A DNA stretch of 64,000 bases from Leptodactylus fallax (lineage: Eukaryota > Chordata > Amphibia > Anura > Leptodactylidae). A program made the position numbers and the translations under genes. Position 1 is the first letter of the stretch. The number at the start of each line of letters is the position of its first letter. Shown here piece by piece: positions 41,831 through 59,205 of this stretch. Below the pieces are notes generated by a model. It was not told where the DNA came from. It was given only the letters and a program-made list of their open reading frames with translations, and did not search any database. The stretch is taken from NCBI GenBank assembly GCA_947044405.1, contig CAMRHE010000011.1, forward strand, positions 5,004,501 through 5,068,500. The letters run 5' to 3'.

Positions 41831-42249
41831 TATCTAATACTGTATATTAGATCATGATTCCCCATGGCCAAGGTGGCACAAAGTGTGTTCAGTCTCTAGT
41901 GCCTACCATAAATGTATTACGTCATAACTACTCTTATACTGCCCTAACCTATAATATATGACCTATTAACCATCCCTGACCTTGAGGAGCAAACATTCTA
42001 ATCACAGGTCAACTCAAGCCATAGATCTTGTCTAATAAAATAATGATAGATGTCTAATCAAAGATCCATTACACCACAGGGAATATTAAGCAATACACTC
42101 TTTCCATTTACACCAGTGGTTGTATTTGTTACAATCAATCTCTAATCTGGTCAAGAGCTGAGGATCCTGAAAAAAGAACGCCTCTCTATTAACTCAGAAT
42201 TCACTAAGAGGGTTATTAAAATGGGTTTGTTTAACCAGACAACCCCTTC
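41831..42249. other. Non-coding stretch, no gene recognised
   Basis: No feature recognised between the Helitron end and the next MITE. Confidence 0.5.
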
Positions 42250-42597
42250 AGGCTAAGGCCCCAAGTTGCAGGCTGCAGTAAAAAAGCACTGCGGGAAAAA
42301 ACGCGTGGCAACGCATTGCGGTTTCCTCTGCAAACTTTCTGCTTCCATTATACCTATAGGGAAACTGCCAGCGTTTCCGTAGGTATAATTGACATTCTGC
42401 GATTTCCAAAACCACAACAGTTTTGGAAATCACAGCTTGTCCACTACGCATATTTTCCCACATGGTGTGGATAGGATTCACTAGAATCCCAGCCACCTTG
42501 CAGTGACTGTAAAACGCCACGTTTTTTTTCACGATGTTTCCGCCGCGGCCAAACCACCGTGTTTATGCCACGTGGGGCCCCGGCCTTAATGTAGTTT
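42250..42597. mobile_element. MITE, 'CAGGCTAAGGCCCC' family
   Basis: Left end AGGCTAAGGCCCCAAGTTGC, right end GCCACGTGGGGCCCCGGCC then TTA: inverted, about 20 bp with mismatches. The interior is palindromic (GCGTTTCCGTAGGTATAA against TTATACCTATAGGGAAAC). The open minus-strand frame over it is a shadow of the repeat. Confidence 0.7.
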
Positions 42598-42972
42598 ATA
42601 GGCAACAAGTCATTTCAGCACTGTGAAAAGATGCACACTGTCACAAATAAAAGCAATGAAGTTAATCCTCAAAGCTGTACACTAAACAGTGTCAATGTAC
42701 TGCTCAGCCTCCTCGAGGAGTGAAGGGATTATCTGTGCTAGGAGGGGAAAAGTGTTGTCATTGTTCAAGAAAGTAATGTATGTCAGCTGACTACATGCAC
42801 AGACCTACATTATAAGCTTCTCAGGTGACCACCCCCAACACCAAAACAGGGGTTCATGTCCTCTGTCTGCAGAGAACCGAATAATGCATCCTGCACAAAT
42901 TCCTGATAAGGTCAGTTAAGCTGCCCATATGCATTAGATAAATCAAACCAGACAATTTCAATGGTCCAGCTG
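42598..42972. other. Non-coding stretch, no gene recognised
   Basis: No feature recognised. Confidence 0.45.
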
Positions 42973-43302
42973 ACCATTTTAGGGTCCATTCAGATCACGT
43001 TTTTTATATCAATTTAACGGATCCAAAAAAAAACGGATTAAAAAAAATGGATGCAAACAGATGCCATCAATGTTAAAAAAAAAACACGGATCCGTTGCTG
43101 TCCGTTTTTTTTGGACAGACACAAAAGTATGGTATACTACGTTTTTGTGTCCTTCAAAAAAAGGACAGCAAAGGATCTGGTTTTTTTTTTAACATTGATG
43201 TCTACGGAAACAGATGGCATCCGTTTTTGAGTCCGTTTTTTTAATCCTTTTTTTGCATCTATTAAACTGATGTAAAAAAAAATATCTGAATTAACCCTAA
43301 TA
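42973..43302. mobile_element. Palindromic MITE rich in 'AACGGATCC'/'GTCCGTTTTT'
   Basis: Starts TTAGGGTCCATTCAGATC and ends ATCTGAATTAACCCTAA. The left arm word ATGCCATCAATGTTAAAAAA pairs with TTTTTTAACATTGATGTC in the right arm, so the whole element can fold as one long hairpin. No coding content. Confidence 0.7.
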
Positions 43303-43812
43303 TGTATAGGGGCTTCATGACTCGTCCTTGAATTCTGCTTAGTCCTTGGAATTCAACATGCCCAAAATTTGTGTTCTTGGGGAACTAAGCCATTGGCAGA
43401 ATTCTCTGGCAATAACTTACTGCCATATTCCTGCTGAGAAAACATGCACATTTAGCTGTCAGCTAAATGAGTGTTTAAGTTGACAACCATCTTATGCGTA
43501 TGGGCAGCTTTAAGGACCTATTGCAAAGGCCACTGTACTGCATATAACTAATTTTGGGGAACCGGAGGATGACACTAGTAGTACTAGTAATGTTGTTGAT
43601 GTTAGGCCAAGGACACTCAACCAACTCCTCCAGCCCACCTCCTAACCCTCCATTATCCTCTTCCTGATAAAGAGTCTGAATTATTATTCTCTCTGTACGT
43701 CCCTTCCCCACCAATTGTCTTAAGGTGGTCAATAGGAGACTGAGAGAGACAAAACTGTCAGCTTTATGAGTTTTCAGTCTCTATCTGAAGTGTATAGGTA
43801 GCTTTAAGGACC
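43303..43812. other. Non-coding stretch, no gene recognised
   Basis: No feature recognised before the Tc1 insertion at 43813. The 85-codon minus-strand frame at 43475-43732 has no recognisable domain. Confidence 0.45.
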
Positions 43813-45464
43813 TACAGTCATATGAAAAAGTTTGGGCACCCCTATTAATTTTAATCATTTTTAGTTCTAAATATTTGGGTGTTTGCAACAGCCATTTCAA
43901 TTTGATATGTCTAATAACTGATGGACACAGTAATATTTCAGGATTGAAATGAGGTTTATTGTACTAACAGAAAATGTGCAATATGCATTAAACCAAAATT
44001 TGACCGGTGCAAAAGTATGGGCACATCAACAGAAAAGTGACATTAATATTTAGTAGATCCTCCTTTTGCAAAAATAACAGCCTCTAGTCGCTTCCTGTAG
44101 CTTTTAATCAGTTCCTGGATCCTGGATGAAGGTATTTTTGACCATTCCTCTTTACAAAACAATTCCAGTTCAGTTAAGTTTGATGGTCGCCGAGCATGGA
44201 CAGCCCGCTTCAAATTATCCCACAGATGTTCAATGATATTCAGGTCTGGGGACTGGGATGGCCATTCCAGAACATTGTAATTGTTCCTCTGCATGAATGC
44301 CAGAGTAGATTTGGAGCTGTGTTTTGGATCATTGTCTTGCTGAAATATCCATCCCCGGCGTAACTTCAAATTCGTCACTGATTCTTGTACATTATTCTCA
44401 AGAATCTGCTGATACTGAGTTGAATCCATGCGACCCTCAACTTTAACAAGATTCCCGGTGCCGGCATTGGCCACACAGCCCCAAAGCATGATGGAACTCC
44501 ACCAAATTTTACATTGGGTAGCAAGTGTTTTTCTTGGAATGCTGTGTTTTTTTGACGCCATGCATAACGCCTTTTTGTATGACCAAACAACTCAATCTTT
44601 GTTTCATCAATCCACAGGACCTTCTTCCAAAATGAAGCTGGCTTGTCCAAATGTGCTTTTGCATACCTCAGGCGACTCTGTTTGTGGCGTGCTTTCAGAA
44701 ACGGCTTCTTTCGCATCACTCTCCCATACAGCTTCTCCTTGTGCAAAGTGTGCTGTATTCTTGACCGATGCACAGTGACACCATCTGCAGCAAGATGATG
44801 CTGCAGCTCTTTGGAGGTGGTCTGTGGATTGTCCTTGACTGTTCTCACCATTCTTCTTCTCTGCCTTTCTGATATTTTTCTTGGCCTGCCACTTCTGGGC
44901 TTAACAAGAACTGTCCCTGTAGTCTTCCATTTCCTTACTATGTTCCTCACAGTGGAAACTGACAGGTTAAATCTCTGAGACAACTTTTTGTATCCTTCCC
45001 CTGAACAACTATGTTGAACAATCTTTGTTTTCAGATCATTTGAGAGTTGTTTTGAGGAGTCCATGATGCCACTCTTCAGAGGAGATTCAAATAGGAGAAC
45101 AACTTGCAATTGGCCACCTTAAATACCTTTTCTCATGATTGGATACACCTGGCTATGAAGTTCAAAGCTCAGTGAGGTTACAAAACCAATTTTGTGCTTC
45201 AGTAAGTCAGTAAAAAGTAGTTAGGAGTATTCAAATCAATAAAATGATAAGGGTACCCAAATTTTTGCAGCGGTCAAATTTTGGTTTAATGCATATTGCA
45301 CATTTTCTGTTAGTACAATAAACCTCATTTCAATCCTGAAATATTACTGTGTCCATCAGTTATTAGATATATCAAATTGAAATGGCTGTTGCAAACACCC
45401 AAATATTTAGAACTAAAAATGATTAAGATTAATAGGGGTGCCCAAACTTTTTCATATGACTGTA
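43813..45464 (-). mobile_element. Tc1-like transposon D, complete length
   Basis: TA-flanked (43813-43814, 45463-45464) with CAGTCATATGAAAAAGTTTG termini and inverted repeats of about 200 bp. It is 1652 bp, the normal length for the family. It is nearly identical to the split copy C and serves as the reference for what copy C lost. Confidence 0.95.
44043..45064 (-). pseudogene. Tc1 transposase D, one-base frame break
   Basis: From Met at 45064 (MDSSKQLSNDLKTK) the frame covers both helix-turn-helix domains, the SGRPRKIS hinge, and [13 protein letters not shown] with the first catalytic Asp. It then loses one G at about 44495 (GGAGTTCC where copy C has GGAGGTTCC) and continues in the next frame through [12 protein letters not shown] and LNIIEHLWDNL to the end FAKGGSTKY at 44043. 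Span 1022 nt, one short of a 340-residue gene. All three catalytic residues are present, so this is the least damaged Tc1 gene here. Confidence 0.94.
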
Positions 45465-46917
45465 TTACACAGGCGATGTAGGGAAGATGAGCACCAATCC
45501 GTGACATAACATGCTGATTGGTGCTTTTTACACAGGAGGTGGAATGATGGCTAAAGCAATACATTGCTGTCTGAATTTATGGTTAGTTGTGAATGGAGAA
45601 TAAAACAAAATGTTGCTAAAAATAAGTAAACAACCATACACACAAAAACATGGCATAAGCAATAGTGAGCAGGTGCAACATAACATGGCCATCCTACATT
45701 GCCCAAAAGTCAAGCTAGCCTCCTTATCAACACGTACCCAATATCCCAATACAAAGTCCAAAAACAACGAAAAAAATGGAAAGGGCATTCAGCATATGAA
45801 GAATTTAATAAAAATATATACATTTTATGGCATGTACCTATGTATTATTGTAACATACCTATGATATATTATTTGTCCTATTGCAGACTGATGCATACAT
45901 GGTCTCTATATTTTGTCTGACACCTTGATTTGTTTTTATTGTCTTGTCATCTACATTTTGACGTGTATGTTATGTGTAACTTTTGAGTAATAAAACTTAT
46001 ATATTTTTATTAAATTCTTCATATGCTGAGTATCCTTTCCATTTTTTCATTTTTTTTTAAATAAGTAAAGCAAGAAATTACAAAGTTGCTCAACATTTTA
46101 TGTTGATTTTACCTGTAAAATGTATATAATGGTGAAAGTGAAGTTTTTCTTTCACTGAGAAAGTTGTCACAAAATACAAATGATACATCTTCTAACAGGA
46201 GTTATCCCCCAATAAACACTTATCACTTATCTACAGCTGATCAATGTATAATCGTGGGGATTTTCACCGCTAGGATCCCCACTGATCATTAGAATGGGGA
46301 ACCCAAGCCCCTCCCCCCATTTCAGAGGAGTATAAATTATTTATTTATTTCTCTTACTTGTATAGCGCCATCATATTAATGGTGTTGTTGCTCCATTCAA
46401 TATCTATGTTGGAGCTAGCCAAACGCTGTACTCCACCTCTCCAATCTTCTAGGACATAGGTCACGCTAAGTCAGCTCTTATCTGTACATGTATGTGATCC
46501 CTATCACACAATGGGAACTGTCAGAGTCAACAGTATTATCCCTGGGTAGTGTTAGAGTATACCCTGGGGGTAGTATGATGTTCTTGTTGAGATGACCCTC
46601 ATACCACATGATGTCTTACCCTAATCCCATAATTATAATTTAGAGACCTGTCTGGATTGTTCATCTGACTTACCCTATACTTATGGCATTGACCTATACA
46701 TTTCAGTGACCTTCGTTAATGGTTTGTCCTAGCTGGGCAGTGTAAGAACAGAAATACAGTCATGAAGGCCTGTTGTGTTATATTCATTCTATGAGTGATA
46801 TCTAGAAAAGCTGTGTGACGACCCTTAGGGGTTGCCACCCAGCTTTCCAAGACTTCTGCCTTTTTCTACAGTGATTCTTCTTCCTAGTCCAGGGGCATAG
46901 TTATTAGGGGCATTGAA
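45465..46917. other. Non-coding stretch with fragments of dispersed repeats
   Basis: No gene recognised. The stretch 46195-46330 (ATCGTGGGGATTTTCACCGC, GATCCCCACTGATCATTAG) is a fragment of a frog repeat of the 'GGGGTTGTCCAG' family. The stretch 46345-46380 (TTGTATAGCGCCATCATATT) is the start of the SINE-like repeat seen in full at 4276-4545. Confidence 0.5.
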
Positions 46918-47228
46918 TAAGGCTGGGTTCACACATCGTTGCTGTCTTCCATTCTAGGATGACAGCAATGGACATTAACTGTGGCAGAGAACGTATACTT
47001 TTGTAATGAAAGAAGAAAGTCCTGTATGCATGACTTTTTTTCTTCCATTAGAAAAGTAAACAAACATGATGGAAGATAACATCCCTCATGTTGTTTACAT
47101 TAGTGTCAATGGGAACGTACACAGACTCAGTCTGTGTCTGTTCTCTGTCACAGTTAATGTTCGTTGTTGTCATCCTATGATGGATGACAACAACTGCTAT
47201 TAACAATGGTAGTGTGAACCCAGCCTAA
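46918..47228. mobile_element. MITE, 'AAGGCTGGGTTCACAC' ends
   Basis: Starts AAGGCTGGGTTCACACATCG and ends TAGTGTGAACCCAGCCTAAG, a 16-bp inverted terminal repeat. Inner arms pair as well (GATGACAGCAATGGACATTAACTG against CAGTTAATGTTCGTTGTTGTCATC), so it is a near-complete palindrome of about 310 bp. Confidence 0.75.
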
Positions 47229-48888
47229 GCATTCATGACTGGGCCCTGGAGCTTCAGTGGGCCTAAAGGTTTACCTACAACATGAGACACCGTTACCATA
47301 GACTAAGGTGGTGATGTAGCACAAGTTATTGTTACATTGGGTTATATATGGTCTTACACAGGACTGCAGGTATAGTAGATCTAGTGCATTAATCTATATT
47401 TTTATTAGCATCTCCTCCCAAACCCCCTTTGCTTATTTTTTTCTGCTTATCTGTAAAATAAAGAAAAAGGTAGTTATATATTAATTTGATTTAGTAAAAA
47501 ACACTGAAATACACATATAGCAGTACAGAGTTTATTTGACACAACTCATTGTTATAGCACAATGGCTATGGATACCACTAGACACTGGCACTAGACTCTG
47601 GCGCATTTAATTTTCCAACATCCTTGACATGTGGGTGTGGATTGTCAGAAAAAAGGAGCGTGGCTTAAATGCACTACAATGCGCCAAAATAGTGTAAAAA
47701 AAACTTCTGGCAGAAAGTAATCCATCTAAAGGATAGTATAAATGAAAATGGAAAATAGAGCATGTATTTTTTTTGACAGCCACTAAAAATGGTCAGTCAA
47801 AAAACAGACATGTGAATAGACACTATCAGGACTGTTTTCATGGACTTGATTTACCCATTGAAGTGAATGGGTCAGTGAAAAAAACGGGCGATGCACAGAT
47901 CCTGCACTGTACATGGCTGTTTCTGCACTGTATTGGCTCGGTCGGATGAATACAGCATTAGCTATTATACAGTATAAGTATTGCAGATTTTGACAGTGAG
48001 AAATACTGGTGGATTTTAGTTCCGAAGCCTGCAAAATTCTATATACTGCTCCAGACCATAATTGAGGCTATATTCAGGCTTAGTCCAAGAAAAAAATAAA
48101 TGTTATTAATTTAATAAATTTACTAGATAGATACTAAAATATAGCTTACATACAGTATGGAAACTAAAATGGTGTCCAAGGTACCATCCCATAAGCAGAC
48201 ATTGTTTACTCTACATTAGGCTACATGCAATATGAATGTGCTGCCCGGGCCTCCATAGACCCAATAATTCAACAGACTTGTCTTGAGTTTTGCCCCAGCC
48301 TCAATGATAATGCAAGGGCATGAATATGGGGAATTAGAGACAAATGGGTCAGTGTACTATCTGTGAAAAATATGGCTAGCACACTGACAGTACATGGTAG
48401 TGTGAATAAAGCCTTAGATATCTGTTTACAGTTCACAGTGATTTCCAGAATTGCTCAATTATTTCCTTCTAGCTTTTACAATGTCAAAAATCTCTCATAT
48501 TAGTTAATTTATTTCCATATGTGCATTTCATTATTTCGTCACTCTTAAACCTGTTTTACAATAAACTTCATTGGGTTTCAGATGATATTGTCTTGTACAC
48601 TGTTAAGCAGAATAACACAGTGTTGAAATCTGCCTGTGCTGATGAAAGTTGTTTCACAACTGACACAGCTCATAGGAAATGGTATGCATTGATTAAAAGT
48701 TATTGTGTGAATGTCATTGTGTAGCTGTAACGTGATGCTTAAAATAAAGTGATGAAGTAATCAATCTGCTGAACATAAGAGTATTAGGATCTATGCATTA
48801 CAACAATATTCTTAGCGTAAATGCATTCACTGCTCCATGTTAGTACACAGTTCACCACTACCTAAGAAGTATATATTTTCACAATACA
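47229..48888. other. Non-coding stretch, no gene recognised
   Basis: AT-rich, no recognisable exon or terminal repeats. Confidence 0.45.
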
Positions 48889-49440
48889 ATGCAGGAGCGG
48901 CTGAGCAGATTGATATATAATTTTGCTGGAAAAGATTCAGTATAATGGGGGGAATTTAGTAAGACTGTGTTTCCTAGTCTTAATAAAAGCCGGACTAGTG
49001 CCAGGCACGCCTGAATTATCAAGAGGCTCCTGCTTTTTGATAAATAAGGTGCACACCCATGTGCCAAAATGGAAATCTACACCAGTTAGTAACTGGCGTA
49101 CATTTCCTATATAACACCCATTTTCTGGCATGAGTTATATTAAATATGTCACGCCAAGGCATCTGCACCCCATTCTGCTCCAATCTCTGCCCCACTCTTC
49201 CCACATTTGCAGAATGTGTTGAGTGACACACAAAATGGGATATGTGGTGCATTTTTGACGCAAGGAAAGGCTGTATGCCAAAGATGAACCACATTATCAC
49301 CCACCTATGCCAGAAAACTGTTGTAAATGGGTTGATAAATTTCTCCTAATGACTCATTTATTCCTTTAAATACCTGCTCTTTCTATGCTTAGGAGTCTAG
49401 AGGGTGGTCCTATTCAGTGACTAACTGTGCATGCAGAGAG
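48889..49440. repeat. Second copy of the repeat that hosts the Ngaro, also interrupted
   Basis: The left part (GATATATAATTTTGCTGGAA near 48910) and right part (CTGCTCTTTCTATGCTTAGG near 49375) match the two flanks of the Ngaro insertion (20190-20224 and 26500-26590). Between them, from about 48949 to 49350, sits a MITE with GGGGGAATTTAGTAAGAC and GTTGATAAATTTCTCC ends, which are inverted repeats. Confidence 0.6.
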
Positions 49441-50551
<1,111 letters not shown>

Positions 50552-51702
50552 TAAAAGGGATGTCAACTCACAAAAAATTTATTCTAGAAGTATTTTACCA
50601 AAATGAGTTTACAAATTTTGACTCTAAGTTGTGCCATATTCCTCTGTCATGTACCTGGAACCAGGAAGACCTTCCTATTATGGCATAGGGACCCATCTGC
50701 TGATCACATGGGTTACTGTCCTGTAAGTCACACCACCTCAGATTGCCAATGAAGATGGTGGGGCTTACTGTCATAAGGGGCAGGGCAATCATGAGAGTAA
50801 TACAAATATTACCATGAGGGGAAGTGTCCTGCCATCGGAGGGATGACACCACATGACAAAATCAAAGTGGTGTTTCCTGCTACTTTACTGTTAGTCCTGA
50901 CCCCCTCAAAGTGTAACCCCGAGAGTGTAGGGCTTGCAGAAGAAAAAACTCATGCGATTGCCAGATGAAATGTCATACTGTCGGAAGAAACTGTGGTCTA
51001 TTCCTGTCACTTGTTTAGGGGAACAAAGGAGAGCTTAATGCCAAAATTTGAAATAGATGCCTGAGTCTACCAGCACTGGGATAAGCCACCAAAGACAAGA
51101 ATCCTTCTAGCAATGACCATGATGGGTGTAGCACTGAGTGGGTGAATGTAAAACTTAGCAGGTATGGACTATTTGTGTTACCAAGATGGTTTGGCTTTTG
51201 GCTACTCCTAAGGGTGTTATCTAAATGGTCTGCTTGTTTTCACCATTTAACCCATGTACTGGGAATTACATAGATGTTGCTGCAGAGAAAAAACTACAAG
51301 CTTGCTTTCTCTTTGAGTAGTCCCAGTTTGTTGACCTCTCACCCAGGTGGGTCGAGAGACACTGTTGCACCTCACCAAAGAATCAGGCAGAGATGAGGTC
51401 AGGAGTAGGCTAAGTTCAGAATAGGCAGAGTTTATACAATACAGAAAACAGTTGATAAGTCAAGGCAGGCAGTACCAGATCAGAATTAAACACAGGTAAA
51501 CAGAGTAGGAGATTGACTGGGAGCAGACTGCAAGGTTTAGAGTTCCTTAAAGGGACAGTGCAACCTAGAGGTAAGGTTGGAGTAAAAAAGAGCAGAAAGA
51601 ACAATATGGCAGATGATATTGGTGTCTGTAGCCAGATGGTCTACAATTGGATAATAAATGTGCTATAAATTTTAGAAAAAAATACTTGTCAAAACAGAGG
51701 AA

Positions 51703-52641
<939 letters not shown>

Positions 52642-55111
52642 ACTACACAGAATAATAGTGCATATTTATAAGAAAATCTCACTGTATTGTATTGTTGAGA
52701 ACAAGCATATAACTGCGTGCCAAGTCAGATTATAGTTAATCCATAATTATTGCAATATTCAGAGAATTTATATATGACTATTGTTACAGTACTTATGCTA
52801 AATATGGGCATTTTGAGTTATTACTGTCTGTAGAAAGATAACAAGGGTAGCTCGATATTCTTACACAGTGACACCCAATTGGAAGCATGTGGACCGTTAG
52901 CCTAAGACCGAATGCACATGACCAAGTGTGCATCCGAGTAGGCGCCGATTTTGCAGCAGAATGCAGTCGGATGACACTCAGAGTGTCAGGATAGGACTTG
53001 TTATATTTTCATAGGAACCGAATGGACTCTCGGATGCCCCCTCAGATAGCACACTTGCTGTGTGCATGAAGCCTTAGGCACTGTTGTACCTATAGAAGAA
53101 TTCTAAAGCTGGCCATACACATTAAATAACATTGGCCAAACTTGACTATTTTGGCAGGAGTGGCCAACCTTCTAATATATTTTGGATGTTCATTTGGCCT
53201 ATGAATTTCATACCTTTGTTCTTAAGTGAAATAAATTGCCACCAAAAGTGGCATAAAGTGAGATAAACTACCACCTGGCTGTGGCTTTCTCCCCTTTCTT
53301 CAATTAGAATACACATGCATACACACATATACATATAGATAAGCCATATATATATAAATTTATTTGCCTATTCTGAAGCAGGGTGATCAGCATTAGCCTG
53401 TTAAACACCAAGATTAGAAATTAAAGTCTCCCTGTTAGAGATGAGTGAACCAGATCGTAACAAACCAGGTTCAGTATGAACCTATCAAATACTTTGAACA
53501 ATTGCAGACTTTTTTCAGTTTAATTTTCACAAACTGGCTAAAATTGCAGTCACCACGTGAAAGCAAGAAGAATGCAGAGCCAAATGATCACATGACTTCA
53601 GTGTTCAGACAGGCTTCCCCATAATGCCTTGTAAGCAGCCCTCATGACATGGGACAGCTAATCATTAAGGACTATTAGTCAGAGGTCACTGATGACTCAT
53701 AGGCACTGTAAAAGCCTAGGTAGAAAATGTCCACTTTGTATGGAACTATTAGACAGAAAAATCTCAAACAGTCAGACTGAGAGAGATAGAACATAATACA
53801 CAGATAATACAGTGTAGGGATTCTGGGAAAAGCTTAAATTTAATTGATATAGAGAGAGAGGACAGAAAATTGAGTCACTGGCCCTGATTTACTAGTGCCT
53901 GTGGCTAATTTGTCATCGATAAGGTCTTATGTATATGTCTGCATTTCACGTATGCATTTGTATCGGACGCCCATATACACATTCATGTCAATGTGTTTAT
54001 GCAGACATCAGTATTTTTTTGCAGACTGTTGGTTGCACCACATCAATGAAAATCTATGGGCCTGTGAAAAAAAAAAAACGGTGTTTGTCATCTGTTTTTC
54101 ATGGACCCAGAGACATTCAAAATTTAGAAAAGTAAACTAAAAAAATGAATGGAATTGAACAGCGGATCAACCATGCACAGCACACCATCTGCAAATGAAC
54201 ATGGTGGGTACTTTCCTTGAAAAGGCCTAAGTCTATGTTTGCATTATAGAGATAGAGAGGATAGAGTCCTAAGAGCCCTCAGAATGTTATACATGGCAAT
54301 TTACACTTCTGGTTCTGACCAAATCCAACTTTTAGTCCAACTTGACCAACCCCAAATTTGAACACATTCTGAAAGTGTCACTCAACTGTTCTCCCTTTAT
54401 TTTCCATATAATGCACATATAGTTCGTTGTCTCATAAAGACTGTTCCTGAGTGTGCACATTTTTTTTTGCACATACTGTACACAGGTATTTTTGGGGACA
54501 TATGTTTTTCTAGCTTTTCCGTACATTTTACCTAAGGTACTGTATGTACTGACAGGTTGTAGGAATGCAGCTGTCTTTATCTGTATCATCTGGAACTATG
54601 TGCTAGTTTATGCCATCTGTCACAGTATAAAGATGTTTCACACTGAGAAACATAGTCACAATAAGAATGTAAGAAAAGTTTTGATTTGCCTCATGTCTAC
54701 ATTGATAGATAAGATGTTATTCTGTCAACAAGTCAGTATTGTCTGCATTGTTACCAGTTAGAATAGTCTGTCTTTGTTTTCATGTCGCTGAGTACTGGAT
54801 GAACTCCAAAAACTTTATTTGTCTATTATTTTGCATTGGTCTTCAGATGGTTGGCAGTTTTTTAGACATAGAATGTGACCTTTACATGAATTAATTCCCT
54901 ACCATGAGATATATATTTTGTTACCTAAATCTGTCAGACACATGAATGAACTGTCCCAGCACTTATGTTTTCATGATCATGAAGAATAGATCGTCTGGTA
55001 TTCTAAAGCTTTTTTTATTGCCATCTTGACTTGACCTTAATGAGTTTCCCTGGAAATACCTGGAAATAAGGAGGAATGTTACAAGTGTAAACGGCGGCAT
55101 TTGATGGATAA

Positions 55112-57360
<2,249 letters not shown>

Positions 57361-58864
57361 TAAGTAAGAGTCCCTTTAGATAAGCAGCTTTTCTGCTGGT
57401 AAACAATTGGCAAAAATGATCGTTGCTCATTTAGCCACATTACGGGTGGTGACACACGCTGCACCTGAATGTGGCTATTTTGTCCCTGGTCGCTGGTGCT
57501 TTCACGTCAATATAAGTGGAACACTAATTAATTAACTAATTTAATCTACATTTAATTACTGTTCGGTAAAAATGGTGAACACACAGACCGAGTTTCATGG
57601 GTGAAACTGAGTAGTCTGAATCTAGCCTTGGATAAAAACACAAAATACAAAATAAAGACTCATTTACCATTTACCTTGCAGCAACTGCAGGTGTGGATAC
57701 TTTTGATTCTGCTTTATAACCTTGAGGTTTGTCTCCTTTTTTATTCAGCCTTTTTATTTTGGGAAAATCATGGCTAAAGATGACAATAACTATTAAACAT
57801 TTCCACTGTTTCCTTCTTGCCTAGCAGTATTAATTGTATACTGTGGAGAATAACAGCAGCTTCTTTCTATATGCAATTCTTAAAGCAGTTTTATTTATTT
57901 TTATAAAAATGTGTTTACTTATAAAATTAAAAAATCATTAAAAAATCAAATCATGCATTGCATCACACTAGAGTGGCAAAATATTCAAGGAGAAATGCAA
58001 GTGAATCAGTGGGGTTATAATAAAACACAAATAGGTGGAAAAACAATCTTGTCCTGATGCAATCCTAATATAGCCTCAAATTGTGACTCTTAAATGATAA
58101 CAATAGGCATAATAAGCAACCATCACATAAATGAGAATGGCTCTGGGTAGAATGATTTGCATGTTGATTCATACAATACTCATGCTGGAAACTTAGCTGT
58201 CAGCTGAATACTTATGGCATAATATGGAATAAACCTATTGTACCAACCTGGGTAATAGTATAGCAGATTATCTGTGTTCCATACTGCAGACTATACAGAA
58301 GTAGACAAACTGAAATCATGACTATAAATTATCCACTGGAATCAAAATTGTAAAAGAACAGCTCAGCATTTTAACATATTTACTAAGTTTATCTACAGTT
58401 TCCTCTTCCATGAGCACGTCATTGAACCAGTTACTGACATTTTACATGGATGATAATGATGAACTGATAAGGGTAAATTGTACACAAACTGCAGATTTAT
58501 GAAGTGTCATAAAAATGTCAACCTGTAATGTCCCAGAACATTGGGAATACTCTCCATGATGTATGGTGGATTGTCTTTTATGGTTCACAACTCTCTGACC
58601 GACTAACATACAGGTAGCATTTCGCAACAGCAATACATTCATTCTCTAGTTCTCCACGACTTCTAACATTCTCTTAGGCAATCACCTTATTTTGTAAATA
58701 ATGGTGGGAATAGTTTACTCTGTCCTTTTCTTTGTTGTATCTGCTATATATGATGTCTATGAGCAGTTACCACTGAACCAACAAAATATTGTAACTGCCT
58801 ACCCCCTGTGCTTCCTTCTTCTAGATAAAAACAATCTGCATGCAACATATGTCCTAGGAGAGTA

Positions 58865-59205
58865 AAGCTTGGAGAGTCACAAGCAGAGATGGATCTGGGT
58901 GTACTTGTAGTTTATAGATTAAATAACAGCATTCAATGTCAATCTGCTGCTCCTAAGGCCAGCAGGATATTGTCATTGTATTAAAAGGGGTATGGACTCT
59001 CAGGACAGGGATGTAATATTTCCACTTTATAAGTCATTGGTGCGGACCCATCTGGATTATACAGTTTAGTTCTGGACAACAGTTCATAGAAAGAATGTCC
59101 TAGAGTTGGAAAAGGTTCAATGGAGGGCCATAAAATTGATAAGGGGCATGAGGTTAAAGGAGATAAAAAAGGTTTAAAAAGATGGAAACTGTGATAAAAG
59201 AAGCC
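58865..59205 (+). repeat. LINE fragment (CR1-like ORF2 C-terminal region), decayed
   Basis: The + strand can be read in pieces as LGVLVVYRLNN, SIQCQSAAPKASRIL, GYGLSGQGCNIS, and ECPRVGKGSMEGHKI. This follows the order of the conserved C-terminal part of CR1-type ORF2 (dLGV, QsAaaKA.r.LG.IkR, l.pLYksLVRPhLeY, vQRRatK). Stops and frame changes are frequent, so it is an old copy. Confidence 0.6.

Noticed and set aside
42800..42836. TATAAGCTTCTCAG followed by GTGACC as a possible CFTR exon 1 end
   Set aside because: No ATG at the expected distance in frame, and the upstream residues do not match CFTR.
53895..54140. 81-codon frame in CFTR intron 2 as an extra exon
   Set aside because: No homology with CFTR, no acceptor or donor in phase, and exon 2 joins exon 3 in phase without it.
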